Shown here piece by piece: positions 1 through 12,554 of a stretch of DNA of 64,000 bases. The notes under the pieces were generated by a model. It was not told where the DNA came from and did not search any database. It saw only the letters and a list, made by a program, of their open reading frames with translations. Position numbers and translations under genes: made by a program. Position 1 is the stretch's first letter, and each line of letters opens with the position of its first letter. Source of the stretch: Coffea arabica (taxonomy: Eukaryota > Streptophyta > Magnoliopsida > Gentianales > Rubiaceae); NCBI RefSeq assembly GCF_036785885.1, contig NC_092329.1, positions 6,696,001 to 6,760,000 on the forward strand. Direction: 5' to 3'.

Positions 1-716
1 GTTATACTTTCGACAGTAAATTTCAGAAAACTCTGAAATCTTTGAACTGATCTCTATTCAAATTTGATTTTCAGTTTTTCCATATATCATATACATCTGC
101 ACCTGTCAGTGTAAAATTTCTATACACTGCACAAAATATTAATCGTATCTTTAATATCATTTAATGTCATCATAACATGGTTAAGCAATCAATTCCCTTT
201 GTGTCTTTTTTTTTTTTTCCCAATTGCAAGAAAGAGGGCATTGGCAGTAGTAACTAAGCAGAGGGTAAGATTCAACAACACAGAAAAAAAAAATTAAAGA
301 GGAACTAATAACGCTTCTTGTCACGAACAATTTTTGGAATAAATTGGGAAACAATCTCTCTTTCGATGAAAACTTTTAACACATAGAAAGGAAAGAAAAC
401 TAGTTCAATATCCTGATTACGTAGAGAAAAATCCTGCTGCAGGCAAGTTCTAGACTTTCACAAACTATCATTAATCCTCACAACTTTCACAGCAATTTCC
501 TGTTAGAGTTTTTGTGCTTTTCTATATACCTATTAGAACTAAATCAATATTACAGCACTAATAACCGTCGCTAATGAACTTTGGAAACAACGGGGATTTG
601 AAACAATTTGAAAGGGGACAACCTAATGAACAGAAAAATATACCGTCAAGCAATGATTCCACTTTGAACCTCTAAAGTTTTAACTAATTCCACAAATACT
701 GCAGGCGCTTAACTCT
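1..716. other. AT-rich intergenic sequence, no gene seen
   Basis: No reading frame or RNA gene can be supported. There are short A and T tracts. A fragment near 105-133 resembles the TATACACTGTCAG motif that recurs near 33.43 kb and 62.85 kb, so a MITE remnant is possible. Confidence 0.6.
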
Positions 717-724
717 CATTTAAA

Positions 725-1419
725 TAGGGATGGCAGCGGGGCGGGGTTGGGGTCCTACAAACTCCCCCCGCCCCGCGTAATAAAAATTTGTTGTATAATT
801 TTAGTATGGTTAAATTTTAGCAAATAATCAAGTACTAAAATATCAATACATCATCAAATTATTATTCATTGTAATTTTACAATTGAAACTTATAAAAACA
901 ATCAAATAAAAATTATTTGAATACAATCCAACATGATGAAATAAATATAACTAAAGTAGTCAAGTTTTCACTTTTGGCACAAGTACAATCACTAATTCAT
1001 TATTGTGCTTGTGCTTTTTTTAAGAAAAAAATGTTATTGTATTAAGTGTAATTAGGGATTTAGTATAAATATATTAGTAAATTTAGTATAACCAATTAAT
1101 AATTTGTATTAGTACACATATATAATTATTAGTATAATTAATAATATCAATTATATTATATATACTAATAAACATTATATAATGCATATAACTAATAATA
1201 TCATTATCATAAGTTTGTAACTAATTAAATTATATATTATATACATATATTTATTTTATATATTTATTTTTTTAAAGCGGGTGGCGGGGCGGGGGATGGG
1301 GCGGGGTACACTCCCCCGCCCCCCGCCCCGTTTCTAAGCGGGGGGAATTTTTTTTCCCCCCGCCCCAACCCCCTCCCCATTAGCCCCCCGCGGGGCGGGT
1401 GCCCGCATTGCCATCCCTA
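725..1419. mobile_element. Non-autonomous hAT-type DNA transposon (695 bp)
   Basis: The ends are perfect 11 bp terminal inverted repeats: TAGGGATGGCA on the left (725-735) and TGCCATCCCTA on the right (1409-1419). The element is flanked by an exact 8 bp target duplication, CATTTAAA, at 717-724 and 1420-1427. An 8 bp duplication with short inverted repeats is the hAT signature. No transposase frame is present, so it would need a partner in trans. Both subterminal regions (about 736-779 and 1277-1405) are very rich in G and C runs and can fold into hairpins or quadruplexes, while the middle 450 bp is about as AT-rich as the flank. Confidence 0.92.
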
Positions 1420-1427
1420 CATTTAAA

Positions 1428-1971
1428 CATTCGACAAGAGATTATTTTAAAAAAATTATTTGAAATAATATATTGTAGCATTCTTTGTGATACGATACAA
1501 TGTAAGTTGAATAAATTTTTTTTTTTGATTGCAAATGATGCTAACCAAATGAATTCTGTGCGAAATAATAAAAATGAGTGTTTGATGTATGTATAACAAA
1601 ATAGTTGGCAACTGTATTGAAAATCATAAGTAATATTTTAGAGTAATAAATATTATATATTGTGAGATAAAAAAATAATTTAAAAAGCGTAATTTATAAT
1701 ACAATTAAAATTCAAAAATTAAAGGTGACAATTGTTTGAATTTTGAAAACATTGAAAGGGGCATGCAGTAATTAGCCCTAAAATGGAAGCGTAAAGTTGT
1801 GAAGGCGTACAGGAAAGCATCTAGAGCTTTCCAGCTTCCACTGCTTTTCCTTCAATATTTACCCTTTTGCGTCTTCGCAATTATAAGTTCCCTCAACTCT
1901 TCATTACCCATCATCCTCATAACCTAGTTTAACGGTACAACTTCTCCTACCACAGATCAACAATAGCAAAG
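1428..1971. promoter_or_regulatory. 5' flank and leader of the p23 gene
   Basis: AT-rich upstream region of the p23 gene. A TATA-like TTATAAG lies at 1881-1887, about 85 bp before the start codon at 1972, followed by a CT-rich leader. The assignment rests only on spacing and base composition. Confidence 0.35.
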
Positions 1972-3837
1972 ATGAGGTACAATTATCTTCTCCTTTTGTC
2001 CTATTCTCTTTTGTCAATTGTGTACTATTTTGCTTTTTTTGTTTTGTTTTGGATTATAGTTATTTTTTCCATTTTGTGTTCTTTTTATTCTACTTAATTT
2101 TGTCCTGTACTTTTAATTAGTGAAGTGCATTTTTTTAGTTCATTAGTTTGGTGGTTTTTTTTTTTTGTGCCGTTCAGTTTTATCTCAAGTTCTAGTGGAT
2201 GTTCGAGTCAAAACCCTAGGGTTTAAGACTGCTACTTTAACTCCAACTGAAGCAATCAACTCTTTTCCCTGGAGGGTTTTCATTTGCTGTTTAGTTTGTT
2301 CCCCATCTGTTTGGAATTTTAATGCAACAAAATGTAGCGATGACTTGGGGCTTTAACTTGTGAATTTGCGTTTGGGGAATTTTCTGTAAGGTTTTGATGT
2401 TTTTCTTCGATTTAACTGAATACGTTTTGGGATTTGAAATCCAAAATAGTTGATGAATTTTCTTGCATGTTGCGATTGCGGGTTGAATGCTGTTTGGATA
2501 GGGTTCATGGATAGAGTTTGCAAATGAATGGTGATATCTTAAATAATAGTGCGGTGGTGGCCTCCAACCCAGGGCATAGAAACTGAACCAACTAGGAGGT
2601 TTTGTAGTTTCAAAAGGTTTATTAAGGAGACTACCATGAATGTTAATGCTTGTATAGAATTGAAAATATTCCATTCATGTTGTTTTATAACCTGATTCTG
2701 TATGGTGGTGTGATTAACGAATACCATTTTTCTTGCTAAATAATTCATTAATGAGCACAGCCTGTGATTTTCTATGGGAGTTGTTATGAAATTATCTAAA
2801 ATAAGCACGACTCACTTGGTGAGGACTTTTTACTTGTTATGTTACGTATTTACATTTACTTTTTCTTATTGATTTTCCTTCCTTTTTCGGTGCTGATCTA
2901 TATTAAGAGAGTTTGTGTTCTTTGTACAGCCGACATCCTATGGTAAAGTGGGCTCAGAGGTCTGACAGGTTGTTTATAACTGTTGAGTTACCGGATGCTA
3001 ATAATGTGACACATAAGCTAGAGCCAGAAGGAAAGTTTTTGTTTTCTGCCACAACTGGAGTAGATAACACGCCTTATGAAGTTGAATTCGATCTTTTTGA
3101 CAAGGTCGATGTAAATGTAGGTGTTGCAAAATCTCTCACTTTGCTTCTTGTATATATACACATTGACGAAGAATGACAATATTTTAAAACTATGTCTTTT
3201 AGGAGAGCAAAATTAGTGCTACCTCCAGGAACATTTGTTATCTTGTAAAGAAGGCTGAGAATAAATGGTGGACTAGACTCTTAAAGCAGAGTGGAAAGCC
3301 TCCTATCTTTCTGAAAGTTGATTGGGACAAATGGGTGGATGAAGATGAGCAAGACGAGAAAGGTAAATGACAATCCTGAATCCTATATCTCCCGCTCCTT
3401 AATTGGTTCCCATTGAAGATATCTCCTGCTTGTTATTTGGTAGTCATGGTTGCCTTTTTATTTTCAGTTGGATCTGACATGGATTTTGGTGACTTTGACT
3501 TCTCGGTAAGTATCAAACTAGAATATGTCATGAGTGATTCATCTATTGTTTTTTTGGATATTAACCTGCTTCCATATGTTCAGAAATTAAATATGGGCGG
3601 AGGTGGAGATTTTGATGCTGATATTGCTGACAGGGATGAAGGCAAGTGTTCTTATGTTGAACCTTTTGTTTATATAAACTTGCTGAACGGCTTTTGGTTG
3701 ACAATTGTGGTTGGTATTATGAACTTGCAGGAGATGATGACAGTGACACGGAGGATGAAATTAAGGAAGAAGGAGCTGCAGCTAGTGGTGAACCACATAC
3801 AGCACCTGCTAGCAGTGAATCAGAAACAAAAGCTTGA
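1972..3837 (+). CDS. Co-chaperone protein p23 (CS domain), six exons
   Basis: Six exons: 1972-1976, 2930-3116, 3203-3362, 3468-3505, 3584-3641 and 3731-3837, giving 184 residues. The first exon holds only ATGAG, so the protein begins MSRHPMVKWAQRSD. Residues 1 to about 110 form the CS/p23 fold. The plant p23 signatures KLEPEGKF, TPYEV and FLKVDWDKWVDED are visible. The tail has the plant-typical DMDFGDFDFSKLNMGGGG stretch and an acidic, disordered end. p23 proteins bind the ATP-bound Hsp90 dimer in the cytosol and nucleus and tune client release. The short tail lacks the long Gly-Met repeats of Arabidopsis p23-1. Intron 5 has a GC donor (AAG|GCAAGT at 3639-3647), and the conserved acidic frame is kept only with that splice. 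The family call is firm; which p23 paralogue it is remains open. Confidence 0.93.
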
Positions 3838-4924
3838 AAGGACGGGGAGGAGCAAGAAACTTGAGAGGATCTGAGCATGTCGGTCTTGGTTTTTTTTAAA
3901 ATTTATTTAGTCATATGACATATGCTGGGATACGCCATCGTTTGACATGTTTAGCTTGTGTGCTTGTTATGGTGTTTTGAATATAATGAATTTAGGCCTT
4001 TTAACATGAAGTAGGCTTGTATTAATGTCACTAATCCACTGTGGTTATACTGCTTGTTATACTCTTGAGATCATTATCCACCTTCTTCCTTCTTCCTTCT
4101 TCTGGCTCAGACGAAATTTCAGATCATTATCCACCTCCTTCAACATATGGAAATTATTGTATTGCTTTTGTGATTTTTGCTGGCAATGTGTTTTTGGGTT
4201 CAACAGCAGGCGTTGCCTTTTGAAGATTGAACTGGCTTACGCCTGACCCTTTCTCTCCCTTTCTAAAGCCAAAGACGATACCATTAGTTGGTCATCGGAT
4301 TGATAAAAAAGAGAAAGAATAGGGCAACACTTGGTTCTAATCTTGAATTGACAGGTGCTGTTTTAACTTCTAACACGCGGTAAGTTTTTCAAGTGCTCGT
4401 AACTTGACGTTCATAACTCGGATTGGGAATGGAAGAAGATGGCAAAGGCAAAAGACAATCAATACCAGTCTTTAATTAAAAAAAGTAGATGTGCAATCGA
4501 ACTTTTGTTCCTTCCTTGCACTAGAGTCTCAAGAGTGAAGACACGAAACAAGTGCTCATTCGTCTCTGGACCATGAAGAAAGAGAGAGCAAGCAAGCCTA
4601 CATGAATACAGTGCAGTTACCCTTTCCAAATAATGGTACGATCGCACTTGATAGTTTTGCCCCCTTCTCAGACTGCACTTCTCGATTGACAGAGTAAAAA
4701 GAATTAGCCTAATGCTATTCAGCAGTTGCAATAAGCTTCTTGCGAGGACCTGCACTTGTTCTGAAATGCTGTCTGTATATCCATCAATGCATGCGTACGT
4801 AGGTAGGTATGCATAAGAGCTTATCATCTGCTTCCAAAATTGTAGTAATTCAATCTTCAAGTAACAAGAACTATCCAGGGACACTTGTACAGCCCACAGA
4901 CGAGAAATTAAAACATTATGCATT
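3838..4924. other. Shared 3' region between two convergent genes
   Basis: This is the 3' flank of p23 (+) and of the PPR gene (-). A 20 bp phrase, AGATCATTATCCACCTCCTT or close to it, occurs twice (about 4069-4088 and 4122-4141) around a CTT-rich stretch. An open frame on the minus strand at 4459-4992 overlaps the end of the PPR gene in another frame; it looks like chance (see rejected items). Confidence 0.5.
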
Positions 4925-6649
4925 TCACCAATAATCTCTACAAGTACAAGAGCCATTCTTGAATTTGTGAAAGCGAGTTCTGTCACGAACAATAATTTCC
5001 CTCTTATAAATCTTCGAAATGAGTTTAATCGCTGTATGACAGTCTCCGCATATTCTTAGATTCTTGTTTACACTAATAGGCACCTCAGCGCTAGTGCTTA
5101 TCAAAGCAAAGGCCACAGCCAACTTCTCACTGTGATAACCCAAGACATTCTCCTTGTCCTCATGACCTATATCGTGCAACACATTATTGGTCTCTGGCAC
5201 ATATCCGCATTCACTAATCCTAAACCTAATCTCATCAAGCTTCTGATAAATATCCCTCCAATTGGGATGGCTCTGATCACCGTTAATAAATTTATAGATC
5301 ACACCACCAACTTCAGTATAACTGAATCCTGGTATTTTTTTGACAGCCCTATTTTTCATGGCTTCCCTCACCCTCCCCACATCATTCCACCTCCCATGTG
5401 AAGCATAAAGATTCGACAGTAACACAAAGTCCCCACAACTACGTGATCCCATTTCTACAAGCTTCCTGGATGCTTTCTCTGCCATCTCCACATTCCCATA
5501 AGTTTTACAAGCCCCTAACAAAGTTTGCCAAAGCACAACATCTGGATATGTGGGCATTGATGCTATAATCTTGTACGCCTGCTCCAACCGTCCTGCTCTT
5601 CCTAACAGGTCAACAACACTACCATAATGTTTCACATTTTTATCCACCCCACTTTCCTCCATTGACTCAAACAACTTCAACCCTTCATCCACCAACCCTG
5701 CATGGTTACACGCGCACAATGCTGCTAAATAACTCACGCTATCCGGCCCCAAACCATCTCGTTCTAATAGCTTGAACAGCTCTAATGCTTTAACTCCATC
5801 CCCATGCATTGCATATGCCATAACCATTGTATTCCAAGTAATAAGTGTTTTCCTACATTTCATGCCACTGAACACTTCAAACGCCTTGTTAACAAATCCA
5901 CATTTCCCAAACATGTCAATAACTGCATTGCAAACGTTTACATTGTCATCAAGCTTTTGATCTCTAATATAATCATAAATCTTTTCTCCCTCCTTAAAAG
6001 CACCAAGCTGTGAACATGCAGATAGTGCTCCCAGGACGGTAACCTCATTTGGGCTCAGCCCATTCTCCCTCATCCGCTTAAAAAACTCTAGAGCTTCATT
6101 TGGTCGGTTCCCCTGAGCCATCCCAGCAATCATAGCATTCCAACTCGCAATATCCCTACTAGTCATTTCTTCGAACATAACCGACGCGCAATTCAAATCC
6201 CCACATTTTGCATAGGCATCAAGCAGAGTAGTCTGCAATAAAACATCAGCACCCACCCCAAACTTGACAATCTCACCATGGAACTGAAGGGCTTCAATCC
6301 GGGCCAATGCGCGAGCGCAGGCCTTGAGGGTGAAGGAACAAGTTAAGGCATCAGGGGTGCAACGGGCACGCCGCATGGACACGTAGCAAGTGACTGCATC
6401 TAGCGGTTGGCGGCTTTGGGCGAGGCCGCGGATAATGGCGTTCCAATCATTGGTGGCAGGGTGGGGGATGTGGTTGAAGATAAAGGTAGCGTAAGACAGG
6501 CTGCCGGCGGAGGAGGTGGCGCAAAAGTCAAGCAGCTTTGAACGGGAAAAGTAGGATTTGAAAAGGCCGGTGGTTATGAGGTGGGCTTGAAGTTGCTTGA
6601 TGTGTGGTAGGGAATTGCATTTGGTTAGGAGCTTTTCAGCATAGGCCAT
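4925..6649 (-). CDS. DYW-class pentatricopeptide repeat protein, intronless
   Basis: A single 574-residue exon. It opens MAYAEKLLTKCN, then has PLS-type PPR repeats from about residue 35 to 430 (for example DIASWNAMIAGMAQ, TLITWNTMVMAYAMHG, VVDLLGRAGRLEQA). E-type motifs follow (KKIPGFSYTEV) and then a full DYW deaminase domain. The zinc-site residues are present: H506-x-E508 in YHSEKLAVAF, C534 and C537 in CGDCH, and C568-x-C570, before the terminal Asp-Tyr-Trp. Such proteins bind single organellar transcripts and deaminate a chosen C to U in plastids or mitochondria. The sequence closely resembles what I recall of Arabidopsis At1g34160 along its whole length. No clear transit peptide is visible by eye. 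The gene is convergent with p23 and looks intact. Confidence 0.95.
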   Translation of the reverse strand: MAYAEKLLTKCNSLPHIKQLQAHLITTGLFKSYFSRSKLLDFCATSSAGSLSYATFIFNHIPHPATNDWNAIIRGLAQSRQPLDAVTCYVSMRRARCTPDALTCSFTLKACARALARIEALQFHGEIVKFGVGADVLLQTTLLDAYAKCGDLNCASVMFEEMTSRDIASWNAMIAGMAQGNRPNEALEFFKRMRENGLSPNEVTVLGALSACSQLGAFKEGEKIYDYIRDQKLDDNVNVCNAVIDMFGKCGFVNKAFEVFSGMKCRKTLITWNTMVMAYAMHGDGVKALELFKLLERDGLGPDSVSYLAALCACNHAGLVDEGLKLFESMEESGVDKNVKHYGSVVDLLGRAGRLEQAYKIIASMPTYPDVVLWQTLLGACKTYGNVEMAEKASRKLVEMGSRSCGDFVLLSNLYASHGRWNDVGRVREAMKNRAVKKIPGFSYTEVGGVIYKFINGDQSHPNWRDIYQKLDEIRFRISECGYVPETNNVLHDIGHEDKENVLGYHSEKLAVAFALISTSAEVPISVNKNLRICGDCHTAIKLISKIYKREIIVRDRTRFHKFKNGSCTCRDYW

Positions 6650-7445
6650 GCAACGAAAGAAGCGTCGTTGTGAACTTGTAGCCGGAACTACGCAGAGCGA
6701 ATTTTTTATGTTGCTGAAATCCCAAGCACCACATTGATTTGATCTTGAGGCTCATTGCAATAATAATAGGTCCAATTTAATGTTTATATGTAGATCTGAA
6801 AACTCTCTATTTTGAGCGAATATAAAGATTGACTTCGGTCTCCTTTGAACAGAAAGAGTAAGGACTTCCTGTTCTTTTTCATTTCTTTGACGATTCAAAT
6901 TTCAAGTTTACGATTGCAATTTATGGATGTATACACAGATATGGCCTGGACTGTGGACATAAAATCTAAGGTCATTATAAACATCAAATTTACTAATAAT
7001 CAATAGTATTGACAACTTAACAACAACAACATTGATGTAATGCATATTTGTATGATTCTTTGATCTGATTAGAGAATTAATCTTGTTCAAGGCAGAGGAG
7101 TTGCTAAGGATATTGAAGTACTAAGGATCGCCCCGCCAAATTTCCAATAAATAGATGAGTAAACAAATGGACATATTCAATGAAGTATGTTATACTCTAG
7201 AATCAAGGTCAGAAAATCTATTTGACGGTAAACAAACTTCTCTTCCTCAAATAACCGCAGATTTACGCCATGATTAATCACAAGAGTGACCTACTACCTA
7301 CTACTTTTATAGAGAAAAATGAGGGCGAAATGGTTTACTAGAATTGGTGGAAGACAATAAATTTATAGGGTAGTGTCAAACTATTGGTACAGATGAAGAA
7401 AATCCATGTGCTTAAAAGCACATATAACAGAGGCAGAAAAGAATC
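6650..7445. other. Intergenic: PPR promoter side and capping-protein 3' end
   Basis: AT-rich sequence with no supported gene. It serves as the 5' flank of the PPR gene on the left and the 3' flank of the capping-protein gene on the right. Only short chance frames are present. Confidence 0.5.
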
Positions 7446-10378
7446 TCAGCTATCAGGGAGTCTCATCTGCACCAGTTCAGCTGGAGGCCGCAGGGTACAA
7501 ACCATTTCTTTTGTTTTCCCAAAATAAACCTGCAGATTCGTGAAGATTTAACATTTTAAGTTTTGTGTCTTTTGAGCAAACCAATCAACAGAAGAGACAT
7601 TTAAGAAATACAAATATCATGACAAGAACTGAAGGTAACAAAAATCTTCTGGTTCATGTACACCAAGAAAATGACGAGTGTTGATGACCTATTGTAAATA
7701 GAATTGCTATACCTGATCCAGAGAGTTTCTAAGTTTTCCCTCCATTTCTTCAATCATTTTTCCCATGTTGCATAAATGACCTTCTGCAACTGAGAGGTCC
7801 ATGTTCATCTGTTGCAAAATGAAAGACAGTCAAAATCATGATATAAGAAACCTGCATAAAGACCCCTTCTCATCTCTTTGCATCATTTTATACACCTGTG
7901 GGATGAACTACGTCATAGCCAAAATGTTTGGCCAAAAAAAAAAATTTTCAAACAACAAATAGCAGTAACTTGAACCTCATAGCTTAAATACCAATTTTTA
8001 CGGGAGGAAAAATCCAGTCATAAATATACAACCAAATGCAAGCATTAAGATTAAAATAAAAGATATTCCAGTCATCACAACAATAATCATCAAGCCCAAA
8101 CAATCGTATATAAATTACCTGTCTTCTAATTGATCCGGACAAATTAAAGGTGCCTGATGACTCATCATTTGTGGTCAATGACAACATAACTGTACTTGTC
8201 AAACAGTAATGGGCTTTTCCTTCTTCCTCGGGACCCACCTAATTCATATGTATGAGATTTACAAGAGGCATGAAAGAGTAAGAAAAAAAATGAATGGGGG
8301 CTTGCTCCCTTTTAATTAATTTATTCATTATAGAAGGTTGCGGGAAAGAACTACCTCAATAACGTGTATGGCATCCCAAGCTCCTTCCTGCAGGTAACCT
8401 CTTTTACCATGTGCAGTCTTCGAGCCATCTTCAAGATATTTCAGAAATCAGTTCAAAGAAAGAGCATTTCCCTTCTCCCTACCAATTCAATAGAAACAAT
8501 TACCTTTCTTTATTAAGAAACAAGCTACAAACCCTTCATTTTCATCTTCCCATAGATATACGGATGAAATTCCACCTTCATAGTACCTAACAACAATTTG
8601 ATCAATTGAAGATCAAGCTCTAAACAGAGTCAAGATACTATTTATGGCTTGTCCTTTCATGAATCATCCAGAACGAGAAAGAATCTTGCACAAAGCTACT
8701 ATCAAGGAAACAATTTCTCCTGGGTCTTTCTCAAACATGGAAATTGTGGGGAGCATGGTGTCTTAACATAGAACAGTTCTTTTATTCTCTAACTATAGGA
8801 TAAAGGAAAAACGAGATAGGTAAAGGTTCTCACTGCTCACGATAGATAGCAAAAACTTCATTTGCTTCAATCTCAAGTTTTCTCAATTCTGGTGATGGAT
8901 GAGGTCCATCTTCTAGTGGTGGATGATATTTATTTGACCAGGGCGACCTGCAAGTGAAACCAGGGATTTGTAAGACAGTACTTCAGAATATAAATTTACA
9001 ATAAAAGCTAAAAGACAATATCAGCAAAGGGTTGAGTAACTGAGTTATGCATCTTCAAAAGCCCGATAAAATTCAAATAAGGTACCTAATGCACACTTAA
9101 TATATGGACTGATGGGGCTTGTCTAGACATGTTACCATCCCAAATACTAAGCTCTAGAACTGGCAGTACAAGAACGTAGATATTTAACCATAGGAAAAAC
9201 AAAAACTGTGTACTCAGGATGGCATTGATAATATAGATGACAAATAGCAAAAGCAACCAGATACCTTGGACAGGGCATTTAGAACAAATGTCAACAGAGT
9301 AATTTCCAATCTGAAGTGTATAATATTCCATTTTATAACAGTGCAAGATAACAAACAGGGAACTTTACCTGTAAGAGTCAGCATCTCTGTTGTATTCACA
9401 CAATATGAACTCTTTCCCACAGTCCACATCACATAAAACCTGTCTTTCCGAGTAAATGATTAGCATTTGTTCTAGATGAATATAAAGCCCAGCAATAGAG
9501 AAGCACCAAATACCTGCATAAGAACAGCAGCTTATAATAGAAAGAACTTGCAAGATGAACTCTTTGCAAAAAAGAATGGCATACTGCAAATTGCTCTATT
9601 CTAACAAATACAGCTTCAACCAAACTCTAAAACATCTTTTACTAACCAAAATAACATTTTATTGAGCACGATAAGATTTACTTGAAATGCATGTTCACGT
9701 AGAACATCTTATATTAACCAAAGAAGAGCCTTAATCCAGTTCAATTCAAAGGCAGTATTTTAAACTTCTCAATAGAACTGAACCACGAAATTGCATTCAA
9801 CCTACCCTTAAAAGACAGAAACTATCACTAGAAACAACACACAATGCCAATAATACGTCCATTCATTTTGCTCCTCTTTTAAGTCAAGCAAAAAGCTACA
9901 TTCTTTGAAGTTAGAAGAGTCTCTGCTTACTACTTACTCAACATGAAGCAAACATAGCCACAGAAAGTGCAGGAAACGAGCACAGAAGATTAAAACCCTA
10001 GCAAATTGAACTGCTCAGAAGGAATAGGTGTTCTCATTTCAACCTAATCAGCCGTAAGGCCTCACCAAAAACCACAGTTAGTGTAAAAGGAAAAGCATAA
10101 TTAACACAAATTAGTTGCAGACTCCATAAAAACAATGACCCCCCAAATAAAAACCAGTAAATACTTCAATTATCTTCATATATTTTTCACCACACAAAAG
10201 AGGGGGTAAAAAGCAAAATCGGAATGACCAAATGCAAGAGAAATTTTACCTGGAGAGGCTGATCGACCTGAGAAAGGAGATCGGAGGAATGGTGAGGCAA
10301 TAGGCTGAGCAGTGCAGAAAGCGCCGTTTCGGTATGCTTGGGCGGAATTCTTCTCATCAACCCCATTGCCGCCTCCAT
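7446..10378 (-). CDS. CPB: F-actin-capping protein subunit beta, eight exons
   Basis: Exons in gene order: 10250-10378, 9369-9439, 8834-8947, 8504-8586, 8355-8428, 8119-8238, 7713-7808 and 7446-7529. They give 256 residues, the length I recall for the Arabidopsis protein. It starts [20 protein letters not shown] and contains [19 protein letters not shown], the [10 protein letters not shown] core, [19 protein letters not shown] and the C-terminal VQMRLPDS. The C-terminal tentacle of the beta subunit caps barbed ends. With the alpha subunit it forms the CapZ heterodimer, which blocks addition and loss of actin at filament barbed ends and limits filament number in the cytosol. All splice sites are GT-AG and every phase fits. 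A divergence is AAC-Lys-Thr-Ala-His in place of the Gly-rich loop around exon 5. Nothing suggests damage. Confidence 0.96.
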
Positions 10379-12554
10379 TTTTCAAAACCAAAACCACCAC
10401 CTCCACTTTCTCTCTCTACATTCAACTGTATTGCTTAATAGCCCTGTATGTACAGGTAGATAGAGAGAAAAGTATTTTGCTCTTCTTCTTAACCACCCCC
10501 CCCCCCCCACCCACACAAAAAAAAAAAAAAAATCAAAATCGTCGTTTTGTTTTATTCCAATTATTGTGATTTTTAATTTTCGGCGATTTGTTTGATCCGA
10601 GCTTCCCTCGCGGGAACCATTTTAGTGGAGAGAATGCTGCTTTGATTACTTGGGAAGGTTACAAAGAGAGCCAGCTTCAGCCTAGTTATTGGACATTTGG
10701 ACCCCTGTTGATTATAATGGAAATTCGTGAACTTCTTTTTATTCATTTTTCTTCCTACTTAGGAGAATCATATTTGGTTTGGATGTTGGTTCTGATTTTA
10801 TTTCTCTTTCTTTCCCTGAGAATTTAATTTTCATTTTTCAGAAAAATATTATTGTTTTTTGGAGTTTTTTTTTAAAAAAATGTACTGTAATGATTTAATA
10901 CATGTTAGGAAAAAAGGTGATTGAAAAAATATTTTCATGAAAAACATATAAATTTTTGAAGAAAAATGGCGATCTAAACATAATAGTTAATTTAACAAAA
11001 AAATTTTCAACGAGAACATATTTAACGTCTTTCTTGATTTTTAATATTAATAATCAACTTACCATGCAAGTTTTTTTTCCTTTTAAAAGTGAAACAACGA
11101 GCATTTTTTTTTTTAAATGTTACTTCGTTTGTATAGAGCACTCTAGTCAATGTTTAGCAAAAGTGATGCATTGATTAGCTAATCTAATTGGCAACGTTGC
11201 AAGTTAAAAAAAAAAAAAACAATTTGTAACTGGTCAAACGATAATCATTTCAATCAAAATTATTATTATAAGCACTTGTACAGTATCGTTGGCAATTATT
11301 ATAACCACCATTTATGTTAATGACTTTTGGCTAAGGTCATATGTGAACCCTCGTGCCAGTTATCATCAATCCACGGCCACCATTGGGTGATGGTGAGCTG
11401 TTTTGGGACCTATTGGCTCTACTTTTAAGCAAAGATATGATAGCTGTTATGGACGTGAGCGTTGTCAATGAGTGACCATGGAATAAGCAATGGTTGAAAA
11501 TGAGACGAAGAGGGTTTCAAACCACACCTTTCTTTTGGAGTGTTGTCTTGTTGGACTTGTGCCCAAAAGAAATGGGATATTTACTGAGGCAGATGAAAGG
11601 TGCTGTTTATGTTACCTTGACTTGTCATCGGACTAGTCATTGTCGCAAAGTTGTGTAAGACCGTTAAAAGTGCACATCCATCGAACATTTTACGTACGGC
11701 GTAACTCTATTTACACATGATATAATTTATTTTCAACAATGTGTAATTTTAAAATAAAAATTTATAAATTCCACACGTGTTATTAAAAACGAGATATAAA
11801 ATAAAATCTCGCACAATTTTTTTTGGCCAAATTCTAGCCGTGAAGCAAAGTTCCTGCCCCCTCTTCCATTTAGATAGGAGGTTGTCTGAAATATTTATTT
11901 GAAATAATTATTGTACCACTTTTTATGATGTAATATATGTACGATAAAAAGATAATTGAAAATTGTTTCTATGATAAAAAGGCAGAACAAAATTTCAATA
12001 TTTTTTTTTTTTTGCAAATCTTGATAACAAAACAAACCCTGAAATTTAACTTTTAAGAGAAAATTTAAATTTGATGAAAGTAAATACTTGACTAATAGTC
12101 CAAGAACTGCTAATCACTTGTAACCGCACAAGTTTTTTTTTTTTTTTTTTTTAAAAAAAATCATTTAAATAGCAGCAATTAAAAGTACTGGATGCAAAAC
12201 AAGCATTAAGAGAAGCAGCAGCTGCTTGTTCGGTGTACTTATCTAGCTGCACGAGGATCCGCATACCTGTAGATGACAGACACTGCCTACGGAATTTTAG
12301 GTAGCTTGCCCGCTTAACCCAAGTTCGACTTTAACTCTCTGACAAGAATGCAGATATGACTACAAAGATTACACTACATTTGGCACCAAAGGCATTAGAA
12401 ATTCGAAGTACTCTTTTTTAAGTCACTGTTACGACAACAGGATAACCAAAACTAGCAAAAGGAAACACGAGCGGACGCTTGAAATTCTGCAGTCTGGAAT
12501 AGGCTGGCGGGGAGAGTGTGCGTGCGTGCCTGTGAGTCCGCTAAACTTCTACCC
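10379..12554. other. Intergenic: capping-protein promoter and pseudouridine-synthase 3' flank
   Basis: A CT-rich leader follows at 10379-10440, then a C tract plus A tract at about 10496-10531. The rest is AT-rich with long T runs (10860s, 11104-11116, 12001-12014, 12132-12151). No coding frame can be supported. The part near 12200-12554 probably holds the 3' UTR of the pseudouridine synthase gene. Confidence 0.5.

Noticed and set aside
309-375. Minus-strand reading that ends QFIPKIVRDKKRY then stop, like a protein C-terminus
   Set aside because: Too short, with no clear splice acceptor and no upstream exon seen to its right.
4459-4992. Minus-strand frame of 177 residues just past the PPR gene
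   Set aside because: It overlaps the PPR C-terminus in another frame, shows no motif or domain, and lies where the 3' UTR should be.
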